Shown here: positions 1 through 12,836 of the stretch, one piece after another
How the letters are laid out: every line of letters starts with the position of its first letter
How positions within the stretch are numbered: position 1 is the stretch's first letter
From: Rhizoctonia solani
Lineage: Eukaryota; Basidiomycota; Agaricomycetes; Cantharellales; Ceratobasidiaceae
Assembly (NCBI RefSeq): GCF_016906535.1
Contig: NC_057370.1
Span: forward strand, 3,162,001-3,226,000
DNA: 64,000 nt
Direction: 5' to 3'
Position numbers and translations under genes: made by a program
Notes under the pieces: generated by a model
What the model saw: the letters and a program-made list of their open reading frames with translations, nothing else
Database searches by the model: none
What the model was told of the DNA's origin: nothing

Positions 1-2870
1 TGATAGTGACTACTCTTGTGATCCGCGCGGCTAAGGTTACAGTCGGGCATTCAACCCGATTCTCATGGCTACGGTGCTGTACAAGATTTTCTCAACTTAC
101 ATCTATAGGACCTTTTTGGCTACCAAGAGGGGGGGGGACTGCACTCTACCGCATTTCTCTAATCCAACGTCGACACGCGCAGATGTGCACACAACTGACT
201 AAGCTGTTACCCAAGACTCCGTCCATCTTGATTCTTGGCCTTGAACCGCTGTATCAAATTCGCGAAGCTGCAAAGTCCATACAGTAACCCCGTTCTGGGA
301 AGTGTCGTGGAATCACCAAACTGAGCAACCGGAGCTAGGGGCGATCAACATTAAATATTAAGGTGACATCGATACCAGGCTAAATCTGTCTCCGCAGTTT
401 GGTTGATGACGTCTACCGACAATGGAGAAGTTATCTTTATGGATTATGGACCGCGCGGGCTCTGTTGTGCCGGCCGACAATTTGTGGCACAAGTGTGATA
501 ATATAGGCTTGGTACGGCTTTGAATTGAAGGCGAGTAAAGTCAATGGATGGGTATGCATTACACTTCAGCCACCAGACTATGTCAAATTCCATATAAAGA
601 CAAGTTGTGCGCTCTCTAAGCGGGCCGGCCGGATGCATGACGATCAAACACTTGGTGTGTATACTCGTGTTGCGGGGGACGAGAAGAGTGCAAATAGCTT
701 ATTGGATTTATTACGAGTTTCAAGTCGGCTGACTATACTGTTCTCTACAACTGAGGCGACGAATTGACAAAATAGTCATAGGCTGTTGCCGGGAATAAAG
801 TCAGCCGATCTTACCGACCCGGGAACTGGAGGTACTGTACAGCATTGGATATGGAAGTGTCCCTCCCGCGTGCGCACGCGCGTGTGTGGTGCATTATTCA
901 GATCTAGTCGAGTGTAGGTGTGTGTAGAGTGTTTCGCGAAGCGATCCGCGATCCAGGTTGGCCGTCCAGTCGGGACATTTTAGAACATTTACCATGGTAC
1001 TACGATCATCATCACCACAAACCAACCACATGCGTTCTCAACGCACATGTAACATACGCTCCAACTTCTTTCCCTCCCTCCCCCCTCCTCAAGCCGATTT
1101 TCCATATGAGGTTTAAGCAGTTGAGTATAGATGCGTGATTTGGAGCGTTGAAACCGAGAATGCCGATGGTGGGATTAATTGCTTCTTTGCTTTGTACTTC
1201 TATGATGGACTTTGCTAGGATCGTGTAATTTTTCTGATTTCTGAATATTTTTCATGCTCAGCTTGAACGACCGAAGATTACCGGGGCGGGGCGCGATCGA
1301 TTTGACCGAAGGAGATATGGTAATATACAAGATCGGAAGAAGAGGTTCAGGAGAAATGAAACGAGGTGCAAACCTCTCAATGGTGAATCAGCCCCCCCTC
1401 TCTCTTGAATGGTTTAGTCGAAGTGCCTTTTTGGGGGTCGACCGCAAGTCAATAGGACATGGGGAGCTCCCCGAAATGTTGAATAGGATGCTTATCTTAC
1501 GAACCAGACTGAATGATACTTCTCTATAGCTTGGCCGTGAGGTAGGTAATTCCCGAACGGCGAACACGAATGTATATTACCCTATCCGCGCATGTGCCGA
1601 TCATAAGAACCTGCGTTTTGTTGGAATAGGTAGAAGTGTTTGAATTCGAATGTATGGACTAGTCTGTATATGCACCAGTTGTGGCACCGAGTCAACCTGT
1701 TTAAGAGATGACAAGTGTTAGTCATATTTAATTCAAGGCACGCTGCAATTTAAGTGCAGCAACGATTGCCACGTGGCGACGGTGTCATTTGCCAAGTAGA
1801 GCAAGTCACGCGTGTGTATGTGTGTGTAGATTGGAATACGGAGGCAACGGAGCATGTCTCAAATGTAAAAGGCGTGGCCTTGAATTAGGACGTAAGCGTC
1901 TGTCGTATTTCGGAGTTGAAGGGCGACTCTTTTTTTTTTTTGTGGGCCTCGTGGGGAGGCTGGTGTTAGTTTACGTCTCTTTCTTTCGTTTGTTCTTCTT
2001 CATCTTCTTTTTTGGATGAAGGCGCGCTTCGCGGCACCGAGCGTGGCTGAGACAAAACTCATTGGGCGGGCGTGGTGGTGCGTTATTGTTTGTGGGCGTT
2101 GGGAAGACTGAATATGGGAGTGGACATTGCCAAGGACGGAAGTGCCGTCCCGTTGTCCGTCAGACTTGGTCATTTTGGGAGATGAGAGATTAGAGATTTA
2201 GGAATGAGTGTGCACTTCGGGAACCTCGGAACGAATCTCATAGACGCTGGACTAATCAGGTGATGAGCATAGCGCACGCTAGGGTTTCATCTCAGACATT
2301 CAGAAAGGGGACTAAGGAATTGGGGGAAGAGGGGAGAGGGGAGGGCTGGACAGGAAGCATGATTGAGGATAATGACGAATCGAGCATTCTCCAGACATTG
2401 TTCGCCGGTGTCGAGCGCACCGGAGGCCGGATGTATGCATCTGATGACCGAAGGGGGAATTTGTTGACGCGGAAAACGTGGCACGGTCCATCGGCGGGGA
2501 AAACACGCCACCGTCTCGTCTGTATCACGTGACAGCCGGATGCAGATGGGACCGGAAGCAGATTTTGGGAGGGGTTTTTGGCGTGATCCCTGGACATCCG
2601 GAGCAAAAGGCCAGGGCCCCCTCAGGAATCAGGCTCGTCGTTTTCGCCCCCCTCTCGACGCACAGCGCCCGCACTTTGCTCCCGCCGAGTGTATCGCTGC
2701 CAACGACTGACTTTGTGGAATTATTTCGCTTTACTTTGCTGTGACTGGGAGAGCAATCGACCGACTCCCACAAGTAGACCCCAACACGACCCGTCCACCT
2801 GCAAGGACCCCTTTGGTTCCACCAAAATAGTACGCGCGCCCAACGCGACGACGGTGCGTCATATTCTCAC
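1..2870. other. Intergenic region, no gene recognised
   Basis: Only short ORFs in all frames, none with a recognisable domain, and no convincing splice-linked coding path. Base composition is mixed. There is a poly-T run near 1928-1941 and a CT/GT-rich patch after it. A TATCACGTGACA site lies near 2522. The 3' part (about 2,600 onward) becomes C-rich and pyrimidine-rich, as expected approaching the promoter of the zinc-finger gene that starts at 3663. Confidence 0.6.
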
Positions 2871-3662
2871 TTGATTTTTTTCTATTATCTCCTTGCTGCT
2901 GTTCCCGGACCCCCTTTGAGCGTTGTTTGTCCGCGTTTTTTTCTCTCGACGACTATTACGTCTTGCCTTTCATCTCGCTTTGTTTTGACTGTCCCTGAGC
3001 TCGCTCTGTGCGATGGTTCCGTCTGGCCTCTACCGCTCTGCCCAAGGGGCTCCCATTGGGTCCACATGGCCCCCCACTTGTCGCTCGCAGACACAGCACG
3101 CCACCCCAGTGTTTGTCTTCAGACTTGCTCTTTTTCATGACCACGTTCCATCATTGGCCCATTTAGACTTCTGATTCGCCTCTTTCTGTTGGAGTAATAC
3201 TGACATTAACATTTTCTTGTATTTTGCATACTGCGCTCAACTCGACGTAATCGTTCTTCGTCGTCCCTGCCAATCCGGAACTCTACGCACTCAAAATATT
3301 CGGTTCGGGTCTGGATCGTGCTTATCGCTGGGGATTTCACGACCGACGTGCCCACGGCCGATCCTATCCTTCCCTTGCTCTCATCAAACTTTGCGCTCGA
3401 CGGCTATGCGCTCACTTGCTGCCACCTCTCCAAATACTTGGCTCTCCCAAACTGGTTCTGACCCTGTCGGACCCAATCACCCGTACCCCGGATCCTCATG
3501 GCACGTTCCGTTTATTCGGGTCTTCCACTTTTCTGGTGGATCCTGCCCCCGATCTCTCATGAACCATCCATACATTTCTATCCACATCCTTTGCATACTT
3601 AATCCCTGGCCCCATCCCCTGCTCACCACACCCTGGCACCTGCCACCCGCGCTTCCTCTGCA
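2871..3662 (+). promoter_or_regulatory. Pyrimidine-rich promoter/5' leader of the C2H2 gene
   Basis: The plus strand is dominated by C and T over about 800 bp, a common feature of fungal promoters and 5' leaders upstream of strongly expressed or regulated genes. A plus ORF at 3217-3738 overlaps the start of the zinc-finger gene in another frame. It is proline/histidine-rich only because of the CT bias and is not taken as coding. Small upstream ORFs could influence translation of the downstream regulator. No precise transcription start can be read. Confidence 0.4.
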
Positions 3663-5889
3663 ATGTCCAGTATCCGTGCCTTGCTCAACGTCCCATCCTC
3701 CTCGCATTCCGGTAACGACCACGATCTACCGTCGTTGACCTCACTCTCCACCGCTCTCCTCAACTACTCATCCAGTGCCGACTACCCCGCACGCTACTCG
3801 GACTCTTCTCCATCTTACTCTCCGCCTCATTCGCGCGAGTCTAACTCTCCTCCTATTGCCAGTCAAGCCTACTACAGCTCTTACTCATCTTCGAGCTCCT
3901 CTTATTTACCTACTCCCGCCTCGTCTGTTCGCAACCTTCCCTTGTCTTCATCGACGTCATCTGCGAACGGCTCCCCCTCCTACTCGGCCGATAACTCGTT
4001 TTCGTATCCATCTCCTCGCTCCGAGACCGCGACCATCGGGCCTTCCTATCTCGCTCAGGTTACCGATTCCTTGTCTTATCCATACTCGATGTCTCGTGTA
4101 GCTCCGATGATGTCTCAACCTCCCTCTCCGGCCCTGCCTGTCTCGGCCCCAATTCAGCAACAGACTCCACCCCAGCCTCAGCAAGCTTGGGGTTCAATGC
4201 CCCCTCCTCCTGCCCCTATGCAGGCCGATGACAAGGAGTTGGCCAAGGTGAGATCGTCCCGCTTCATTTGGGATCTGATCTGGACTCATCTATTTTTAGC
4301 ATGATATTTCATCCGCTCCTGCTTCCCCCGGTAGCTCTGCGGCTGCACAAGCACCAGCTGCTCCTGCGACGGCAGCCCAAAAGGCCAAGAAGAAGCACGT
4401 CTGCCAAACGTGCTCCCGGCCATTCTCCACCAGTGGCCATCTCGCTAGGCACACTCGGTACGTATCCTTGACCAACAAACTCTATTTCCTACTCACGTGT
4501 CTTCCATTTCAGTGTGCATACCGGTGAGAGGAATCACAAGTGTCCTTTCCCAGGATGTGAAACTCGTTGCTCGAGGCAAGACAATTTGCAGCAACAGTGA
4601 GTCCTTTTCTTCATTTTCCCAGGCGCGGGAGGTCGATTGCGATCGACTTGGCATGACTAAGCGGCTCGTGCACTCATCCACGGGCGCGTATTGACTAGTT
4701 GATGAGCGGTCTTGATTGCCGTTGTTCCCATTGATTTCCCGTTTGGGTCTACTTGATGATGAGCGCTTGCTAACTATCTTGTCTAGTTATCGCATCCACC
4801 TGTCACCCAAGTCCCGGAGAACTTCCAACTCGGCGGCAACTCGTGCTGCAATTGCTCGCGCCATCGAGAGTGCAGTCCACGATGACATTACCAACTCGGG
4901 TGTTCATGCTTCTCACCCTCCAGCGCATCCTCACCCGTATCCGTCGTACCCGCCTCCTCATCCCCACTATGCGCCAACTGCTCCTCCCTATGGAGCCTAC
5001 CCTCAGTACCCACCCAACGGTTCTGCAGTTCACCCCGGTCAACCACAGTTTGTCCCGGCGCCTGGTCAGCCTCATCCTATGCACTATCCTTATCCTCCTC
5101 CTATGGGTTATCCCTACCCTCCACCGGGCCCTGGTCAACTCCCCGTTCACCCACAAGGCCCGCCTCAGGCTCCTCCTCATATTGCGTCCCACAACGGACA
5201 CCCTCCTCAGTATGCGGCATATACTCCTCAGCGACCTCCCGGTGGTGCTCCGGGATCCTACTCAGTCGGGTCAACAAACGCCCATGGGCGCTCCCGGCCA
5301 ATCGGCCGCACCGAGCCGCGCGGCAAGCACCTCGGGAAGCAATAGCCCCGTGCAGCAATCGCCTCGCAATTCCCAGGCTGCTCCCCTTCCTGCCGCCAAT
5401 GCTCTCGGCCTCCAAAACGGTGTCGCTCCTGCTCCCGCGTCTGTAAAGCCTGGCCAGTGGAACGTCGACCAGCACGGTCAGCCTCTTGGACCTGATGGGC
5501 GACCCCATTATGCGAACGGTGCTTATGCCTACCCCAGTCCCTATCCAAGCGAGGCTGGCGGCGGCCAGCCCTTGCCTAACACCATGCCTCCTTCCAACCA
5601 GCGATCCAGACCCGGTGCCGGTATGCCCAGCCCCCAGAGCCCCGGCCGTGCGATGAACGGCAATGCCTCGGGCCCGCCAACTCCCAGCGCCTATGCTCCT
5701 CAACAAGTGATTCAGCTCGAGCCGACAGCTCCTGGCCAACAGGGTGATGGCAGAAGCCCTCGCCCGACTTTACCGCCTATTGCCTACCGTAGCCCACAGG
5801 TGACGACCAACCAGTATCCTGGTGCACCCAACGTCCCGCAACAAGGCGGCCAGGTCCCAGTGAGCAACACCCGCGGTCGGGCGGCCTAG
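3663..5889 (+). CDS. C2H2 zinc-finger transcription factor, Nrg1-like
   Basis: Probable nuclear DNA-binding regulator. Proposed exons: 3663-4247, 4300-4457, 4513-4596 and 4787-5889, all with GT..AG introns. The Ser/Tyr/Pro-rich N-terminus (about 195 aa) precedes two adjacent C2H2 fingers. Finger 1 has C-x2-C and a TSGHLARH helix, then the linker HTGERNHKC; finger 2 has C-x4-C and RQDNLQQHYRIH. The TSGHLARH/HTGExNH pattern is typical of the yeast Nrg1/Nrg2 glucose and filamentation repressors. The long C-terminal tail is rich in Pro, Tyr, His and Gln. The tail starts in one frame, which stops at 5345, and continues convincingly in another to 5889. The switch lies near 5245-5265 and no acceptable intron joins the frames, so a one-base indel is likely. 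The family is secure. The exact regulatory role is inferred only from resemblance. Confidence 0.85.
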
Positions 5890-8800
5890 GCTTCTAAGCT
5901 GTTTCATCTTTTCTTCCCTCCATTTCTCTGGGTGCTCGGGTCTCGTTATTTTATGCAGAACACACTTGTTCTTCGCTGCTATTTCAATTCTTCTACTTCA
6001 TTTTAACCTGTTGACAAGCTGCGCAGTGATGTATTTGTACTTCCCACCGGGTCTCTTTACTTTGGCTTTGGGGGCACGAACGCTCTTCTCATCCTCACAT
6101 CTCATATCATCTCCATCCAGTCCCACCCCGTCTGTGTGTGTGTGCGTGTTTCCTATCTAGTTAAATCCTACCCCCATCCCATCCCGCTCCGCTCCGACGT
6201 GTTGTCTTTACCCCATCATACTGTTGCGCGCAAACGTCCCAAGTTTATTTAGTTGCTGTCTCTCTGTGTCTTCCGGCCGGCCTGTTGCTATTGAATCATC
6301 ATCATCATCATCATGTGGTTGTTATTTGTTGCGTCCTCTTGCTCGCAGTTTCTACCTCTTTTTCTCAATCAAACATAGAGTTTTCCTCGACCTGTTCGTG
6401 TGAGCCAGGAAGTAACTATATTCAAGAAAATTTGTCGCGCATGTCAGTGACCAGATGAAGTTGAGCACTCGACCCTTGTCGGACAGTCTAGAATGTTTTG
6501 ATAGATTGCAATCCTGGACCTTGCAGGTTGGACAAGGACATGTGTGACATGAGTACCAAAGCTGGTCATTGTGTTCGGAGGTTGACTAGGAGGTGGTCCG
6601 AATCATATGCCGCTCCCGGCGGTAGAACCCTGTATCCCGGCCAGTACTCACATTTACTTTTCAAACACAGAGAGATTGAGATTGCTGTGGTTAGAGGCAC
6701 CTCCAACAATCCTTCCTTTTTTCTTTTCGAATCAGCTATCTTCCCATAGACAACATGTGCCATCATTTATTCGTACTGTACAGGCCGAAGTAACCCTAAA
6801 AGTTTTGGATAATACGAAACCCGTTGCGTAGGTTCCATCTCCCCCCCCCCCATGTATGCAATCTCGGTACAATGCTTTGTTTGGCTCGAAACCTAGAGGG
6901 CGTAGGCACACTGCGAAATGAAAAGTAGGAAGTTTGGCCACCAAGACGACGACAAACCTCTTCCTTCGTATTACACACATCTCCCGACCGTCCACCAGTT
7001 GGCAGAATCGCCTGCAAATAGACAAGTTGTAATTCATCCTCTTGCTATTCAATCCGGTGGCAGGATTTCAAACTACACACTCGTGTTGTCGGGTCTTCTG
7101 TGTCTGTTGTGCGTGTGTACGTTACTTGTATTTCAGATGAATGCGGTCCAAAGGTTTGAGCAGGTGAGTCCGGCCCTCATGGTTGTGGTGATATAGTTAG
7201 AATAGGCTCCATGCGAGGACCGGATTGTTCCTCTCAAGTTTTTTGCTTTCTACGTGCGTCACGGGAAAGAGCGATAGCCAAGACATTCCAAGGAATCCAA
7301 TACAAATCGAGATGTTCTGATTAGAGCCGTTTGAAAAAGTAGGTTGATCCTCGGCACTCCGATACCATATATGCTGATGAGCGGGGGAGCCCAGTATATC
7401 CCATATAGAATCTATGAATTCATTCATTATGTGGCGAAAGAACAAGGAATCGTTGCCAGGTCTGGATTTCCATGGCATTTGGGCTCGACCGTCCTCCATC
7501 TCCAATGCTGATTGATAAATACCTCATCGATATTCTATAGGAACGCATACAGGAAATACCCGGCTGAAATTTCAGTACACACTTGCATTCAGTCAATTTA
7601 ATTCGGGGGTTCACCCGACCAAGTTCGATGATCGTGATGTAATCTTGTATCTTGGCTGGTCGTATTCAATAACGGCGATTGGCGGATCTTTGCGTATTTT
7701 CAAGCGTGGATTGTGTTATCGTGCTAATTCTTACCAAAGGTGCAAACGCTTGTGATTATGCGGTATATGAATTCACGGCTCATAAAAATTTCCGAGATCG
7801 CTTGTATTTTGGGAGCGTAGATCTCAGTACGCGGGACAAGCTGTTCGTTCTCGGATCAAGGCGAGGGTGACAATGGAGCTGTTCTATTCTCCTCTCTACT
7901 CGGTTTGCGTCTCCCCTTGGGGAGACTTGCTGGCTAAGCTAGCCTATACATGCAGAACACTCGCTGTTTGAATTCGCGGCTTCACTTAACTGGGCAGATG
8001 TATACTTCTTGGGTCTCGCAAATCCGAGGATGCGTTGGGTATCAATGGCTCGCGAACAGTGGAGTCCATCCTAGCGATGGTTGGGGACTACAAACGAGTT
8101 TGAGAGACACAAACGTCTCGTCTATTGAGTAGATCTAGAGGTGGGGGACCCCGCGATGCGGATCTTTAGGGTGATTCTGTTGTATCTATTCAGACCTTGA
8201 CCACGACTACCACATTACTACCATCCACAACCTCGCACCCAACCGCAACTTCGCAAACTCGCTTAGGCATCTTAACCTCGGAACACACGAAGCGTTGTAA
8301 ATCTGTTCTTCGTAACTGAAGGTCTTTTGATTAATACCAGGCTTGATCACCCTGCACACCCCCGGTGTTCTCAACCAACGCCTTCTTTCTTGATTGTGAT
8401 TTCGGCGAGATGCATCGGACAACGATCTCTGCAACTCTTTGATTTGGACTCTGGGGAGCGCATTTGCATGCTGGAAATGACTTTGCCGATCAATGGTTAA
8501 TCTGGGTTGATTATATTGAGTGAGTAGGGTCGCGCTATGCAAGCCTTTTTTTGGCAGTTGGTTCCAAGAGGTCTGTGGTGCAGTGGGGCCGGTACAAGCT
8601 GTTGTAGGCTATCAATAAGTTGTCTTTGATGCGGGGTGTGTGGGGGGATACTAACTGAAATTAAAACATGTTAACTGCCTCCGCGGGTCTAGTCAAAATT
8701 GGATAGAACGTGATAGCCTGCCCCTTTCCCGGCCCGAGGTTTTATCGAAAATACGTTTTATTTGGTCGAAATGTCAAGGTACACGAGTTTTATACTAATG

Positions 8801-10141
8801 CCGGCCAGGACCTGTGCGGAAGAACCGGGATTTTCTCCGAGTCCTAGGCCTAGCCTAATCAACTTGGTGTTTGACTACCAGTACTTCGAGGAGAGTTAGA
8901 CCCCACAATGCGATGAGAATACACGAGGAGCAAGTCCTATTCACCAGTCAAGGTCTTCATTACCTTGCAGTTGATCGTGTGGGGTGATTGTGTCCTTCTG
9001 ATTGGATTTACCTTCGTGGCATACTTGGCTGTATTTAGACCACAGCAATCAAAACTTCTGTTCGTATGAAGACAGGCAGGGTATTGGTGGGGTTTTTCGG
9101 CCTGAGGTGCACTACCGCCCGGCCGAACCGGTCTGATTAGCTTTCGGGGGACACGGTGAACTTTATCATGTGCCAGCTCGGACTCCCGTGCCTTGCCAGC
9201 GGCATACGGCTTAAATTAATAAGAGACCAGTTTGAACGGAAAATTCGGAACTGTGCGGATACCAAATAACGTGTGTTTGGAAACTCCTGGATGACAAACA
9301 TATGCTAAACTCATTCCTTGGAATTGTACCACATGCATCATCCATCTTTCTCCACTTTCTAAGTGAGTAGTAGCCGAGTTCTCACGAAACAAATGTGAAA
9401 GAATAGCCTGCGCATATGTCTATGGGTCTGTCTTACTCCATCGGGTCATGGAACGGCCCAAGCTCACTTGGCAACTCAAACTCTGGCGTTCAAGTAGCGC
9501 GCACCGATCAGGTCAGGCTGATTTCTTAGAACGGCCGAGGATACGAAGGCGTTTACATCTTGTCCATGAAGTAAGACTGCCTGCGGAATGTTTCGCGCAA
9601 GGTATGGTTTCCGCGGCCCGAAGGCGTTGCAAACGTTTTTCAGCCAGACAGGAAATACAAGGATTTTCGCTATCAAATGAGGATGGAATGCATGCCTAGA
9701 TTGCGATTTGGTTTGGACGCGCGTATCTATCAAAGGGGCTTGGTGACAAAAGGCGTAGTGAGCATGGAAAGCTTACTGTCCACCTCATGGCCAACTCTCG
9801 TTGACTTTAATCGGTTTGGTACGAGGACAGCAATCATGCAGTACATGCATAACACGTGTATAAGATTACAAGCTGTAAAGAATGAATTTGTCTGGCTCTC
9901 ACGTAAACATCGGCTGTCACTAAATCACATCCGAGTTTGATAAAAATGTCGGTTTACATGTGCGAGATATTAATATGCATGTTTGAAGGGATCAATACCG
10001 TACAAAGATATCACACTGTATGCCTAGTCAAAGAAGGCGCTTCGTTCTCAAGTCGCTACTAATAAGCCTATGGCTGGTGAAGCACCCAGCTCGAGCTTGT
10101 TGCTGGCCTTTTCTTCAGCGCGGAGTTATTTATACGAAGCC
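5890..10141. other. Long intergenic region, AT-rich
   Basis: Apart from the 3' flank of the zinc-finger gene (T/C-rich, with a GT run near 6131-6150 and a TCA microsatellite near 6297-6314), nothing recognisable is present. ORFs are short and lack domains. A C-run of 12 lies at 6840-6851. The region reads as decayed, transposon-like or gene-poor DNA. A minus ORF at 9476-9733 and one at 8207-8542 were examined and not recognised. Confidence 0.55.
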
Positions 10142-12340
10142 TCACTCACAATCTATTTCCCCATGAGATGTATGCGCATTGTTGGGACGTAGTTCTAGAA
10201 GTTCCATATAAAAAGCACTATACTGAGCCTCTGAAAGAACTTCACTGTCCAACAGGTAGTTGTAAACCTCCTCGGCTATATTTTGCTGACCAGTCTTGAG
10301 TGCACATCGAAAGGCTGAAAGGGCATGAGATTGAGCGGCGATTTATTCCCCGCATCTCTTTCAAGTTGCACAAGGTCACAGCGAACTCGAACCTGGTATT
10401 CGAGGTTCGTACGCTCGGATCCATGGACAAAGAGAGGGCTTCCTTGAAGAGTTCTCTCGCCATGTTTCGAGACCTGAGATTCTCTTCGGGTGAGCCTTGA
10501 TTTTTTGGGTGACCAAGGATGGCGTTGGCGGTTTCTCGGATAATCATGTACTCATAATCGGTGAATCTTCCCTCCCTACACAGTGCCAATGCTGAGCCGT
10601 ATTGCATGGTCGCTTCGTCAAAGTTGCCAAACCCAACTGCAGTTCGCGCCAAGCCTCGTTTACACGCTACTATCAAATCACCATTGGCTACACCCCTAAC
10701 AGCCTCGAAATGAGCTTGGGCGGCTTGAAACTGCTGCTGATCAATTAGAATCCATCCGATTTGTATTTGAATAGTGTGTGCATCATCTCTGTGGCCATGG
10801 CAGTGATATCCAAGGGCCGCAGCAACCAAGGTAGTACGGGCTTCGTTCGGGTTACCTCCCTGAGCTTCCTCCCTTTCATCTCAAGGAAGAGTGCTATAGC
10901 ACAGTGAGATTTGACTAGTGGAGGCTTCAACGCAAGGTACTCACCCTCTTCTGTAGTTGACAATCCGAAACAAGACGATAATGAGCGCACGGCATTCAAT
11001 AACTAACTGACTGTGGTTCGCATACCATCGCCAATTACACTTGGGCGTGTTTCGTCAGGTAATTGGGAGTCGAACATTGGACCACCAAACTGATGTGAGT
11101 GCTCCAATAGGATAGCTATCCGTGATTAAAGTCAGAACAAGCGATCAGGATTGTTATTTGGAACAACCTTCACGCAATCTCTGCTCCACCTCATCAGCCC
11201 TCGGGCGATGCACCGGGTTGATGTTCCAGCATTCGCGCATAATAGGCCACGTTGTCGATCGAAGCTGTACTAAGTTCTCCGGAGGCGTGTCATGCGAAGG
11301 TATGTCACTTAGTTCAAGAGGACACTGTGATTCCGTATGCAGCTAATTATTCTCGCTAGCGTCCCCGGCATCCCTGGGTTCGAATAGGGGTGAAATCCGG
11401 TCAATCTGGAGTTGCCTTGGTTAGCAAGTTCACCTCTTAGACTGATTTTTTATGCACCATGTAAAGGTCCATGCTAGTGCCCATATATCCGCCGGTAGAT
11501 CTCGCGGAGATCGATCGTTCTGGTTTTCTGAGAAAAACTCGGGCCCCATGTAGCATAGAGTTCCTGCGTTTTGAGTACCGGAGCTTGGGAGACGAGATCC
11601 TGCAGCATCAAAGGGTATTTTAGAGTCCGATCGGAAAGCTGAACTTGATAATTCGACTTTAGAAATATGTTTCCCTAAAATGATTCGTTCAGCATGCAGG
11701 CATAGGCGTCTTAGGTTAGGACATAGGCCGACCGGTTTTAGATCGCCATGTGCGATCCTATGAGAATGGAGATAGGTGATTGCCGACATTATCTGTAGCA
11801 TCTATATAGACACTTAATTAGTTATCCGATCTAGTATTCATTCTCGGTTGTGTTTTTGAACCAACCACGATATGCGATCAGCTGGCCTTGGAGATTGGCC
11901 GATGATACTAACATGGGCCGGTAAAGCTACTTCAGAAACGTATACCGAGATAAGTCGATAGAGGGGTCCGTACCCTGTCTAACTCCCAAGCTCGCACCAA
12001 GGGGCCACTAGCGAGGGGAATATGGTCTCGCGGACCTGTTCCATGTAGCCAAGAAGTGGCAATACGTTGAAATGCTCTAAATTATGCCATATGTTAGCCT
12101 CGTTTGCTAAATTCTAGTAAGAATATATCTTAGTCGTTCAGTTAATATAGCCAGACATATTACCTTTTTCTTCTTAGTCTATTCTCAGGCAACATGTTTT
12201 CACCCCCCTTATGGCCTTGATGGCAACCTGGCAATGTGCAAAGATTAATCTGTCAATAACAATCCTATTCAGCAGGCTTACAACCTGCGTCTGCCCTTGG
12301 CCAGATAGGTCCATATTCTTAGCTACTCCAGAATGAATCG
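10142..12340 (-). pseudogene. Protein kinase-TPR gene, apparently eroded
   Basis: Pieces of one minus-strand gene lie in the right order. From the high-coordinate end: VAIKAIRG (beta-3 lysine, about 12210-12230); a segment with EANIWHNL and NVLPLLGY (helix C to beta-5, about 12020-12110); TYLHSHRIAHGDLKP (catalytic loop, about 11740-11790); GTLCYMGPEFF and DIWALAWTF (about 11450-11560); and a subdomain XI piece, CWNINPVHRPRADEV (about 11180-11260). TPR-like helices follow at 10242-10999. These continue in a shifted frame to a stop at 10142, so there is a frameshift near 10340. No glycine-rich loop and no DFG are visible in frame. Kinase-TPR proteins form large families in Rhizoctonia-type genomes. 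Either a decayed copy or an intron-rich gene with sequence errors; I favour decay. Confidence 0.6.
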
Positions 12341-12836
12341 GACCTCAAATCTTCGGTTAAAACCCCTCTAGAAGGAGGTTGCCGTTTGGAAAGCCAGGTA
12401 TTATCGAAACCTCGAAAAGCGCTTACTTATGGATATTCGAGAACGAGCCGTCGGTATTGACCGAGTACTGTTCGATAGTGACTCGGCCCGTCAAGTTGTA
12501 TTCTTGCATTCTTAAGAATGTCATGACGACTTGAGTTTAGCTGACTGTGCGACAGTAAGCGCAGAATTACAGCCAAGGTCAGTTTCTTAATATTTCTTGT
12601 AACTGAAGGTTGATTTGAAAAGCATTAGTATCCATTTAGCCAACGGCGCATGGACATATAGAACATTATATTGACTCAATGTTAGGTCTTGTAGCTCTTT
12701 TGACTTCGGATTGGTAAGGGTTGTGATGGTGCTGGGTAGCACCAATGTAGGCGCTTGCTCTGGCACCGCACGGAAGCAAATCTATTCGTTGATCGATCTC
12801 ATCCACCCGTCTCCTGAATTCTTGTAAAATCAAAGC
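12341..12836. other. Spacer between kinase-TPR remnant and uL1 gene
   Basis: Minus-strand translation near 12430-12480 gives a short stretch ending at a possible donor that could be an N-terminal exon of the kinase-TPR gene. A minus ORF at 12666-12917 has a short charged stretch (FRRRVDEIDQRID) but no recognisable family. No obvious strong promoter for the ribosomal protein gene is seen, which is odd for a housekeeping gene. Confidence 0.4.

Noticed and set aside
3217..3738. Possible N-terminal extension or separate ORF upstream of the zinc-finger gene
   Set aside because: Different frame, composition explained by CT bias, no domain.
11365..11400. GGGTTCGAATA resembling a tRNA T-loop
   Set aside because: No A-box upstream, and it lies within the kinase remnant.
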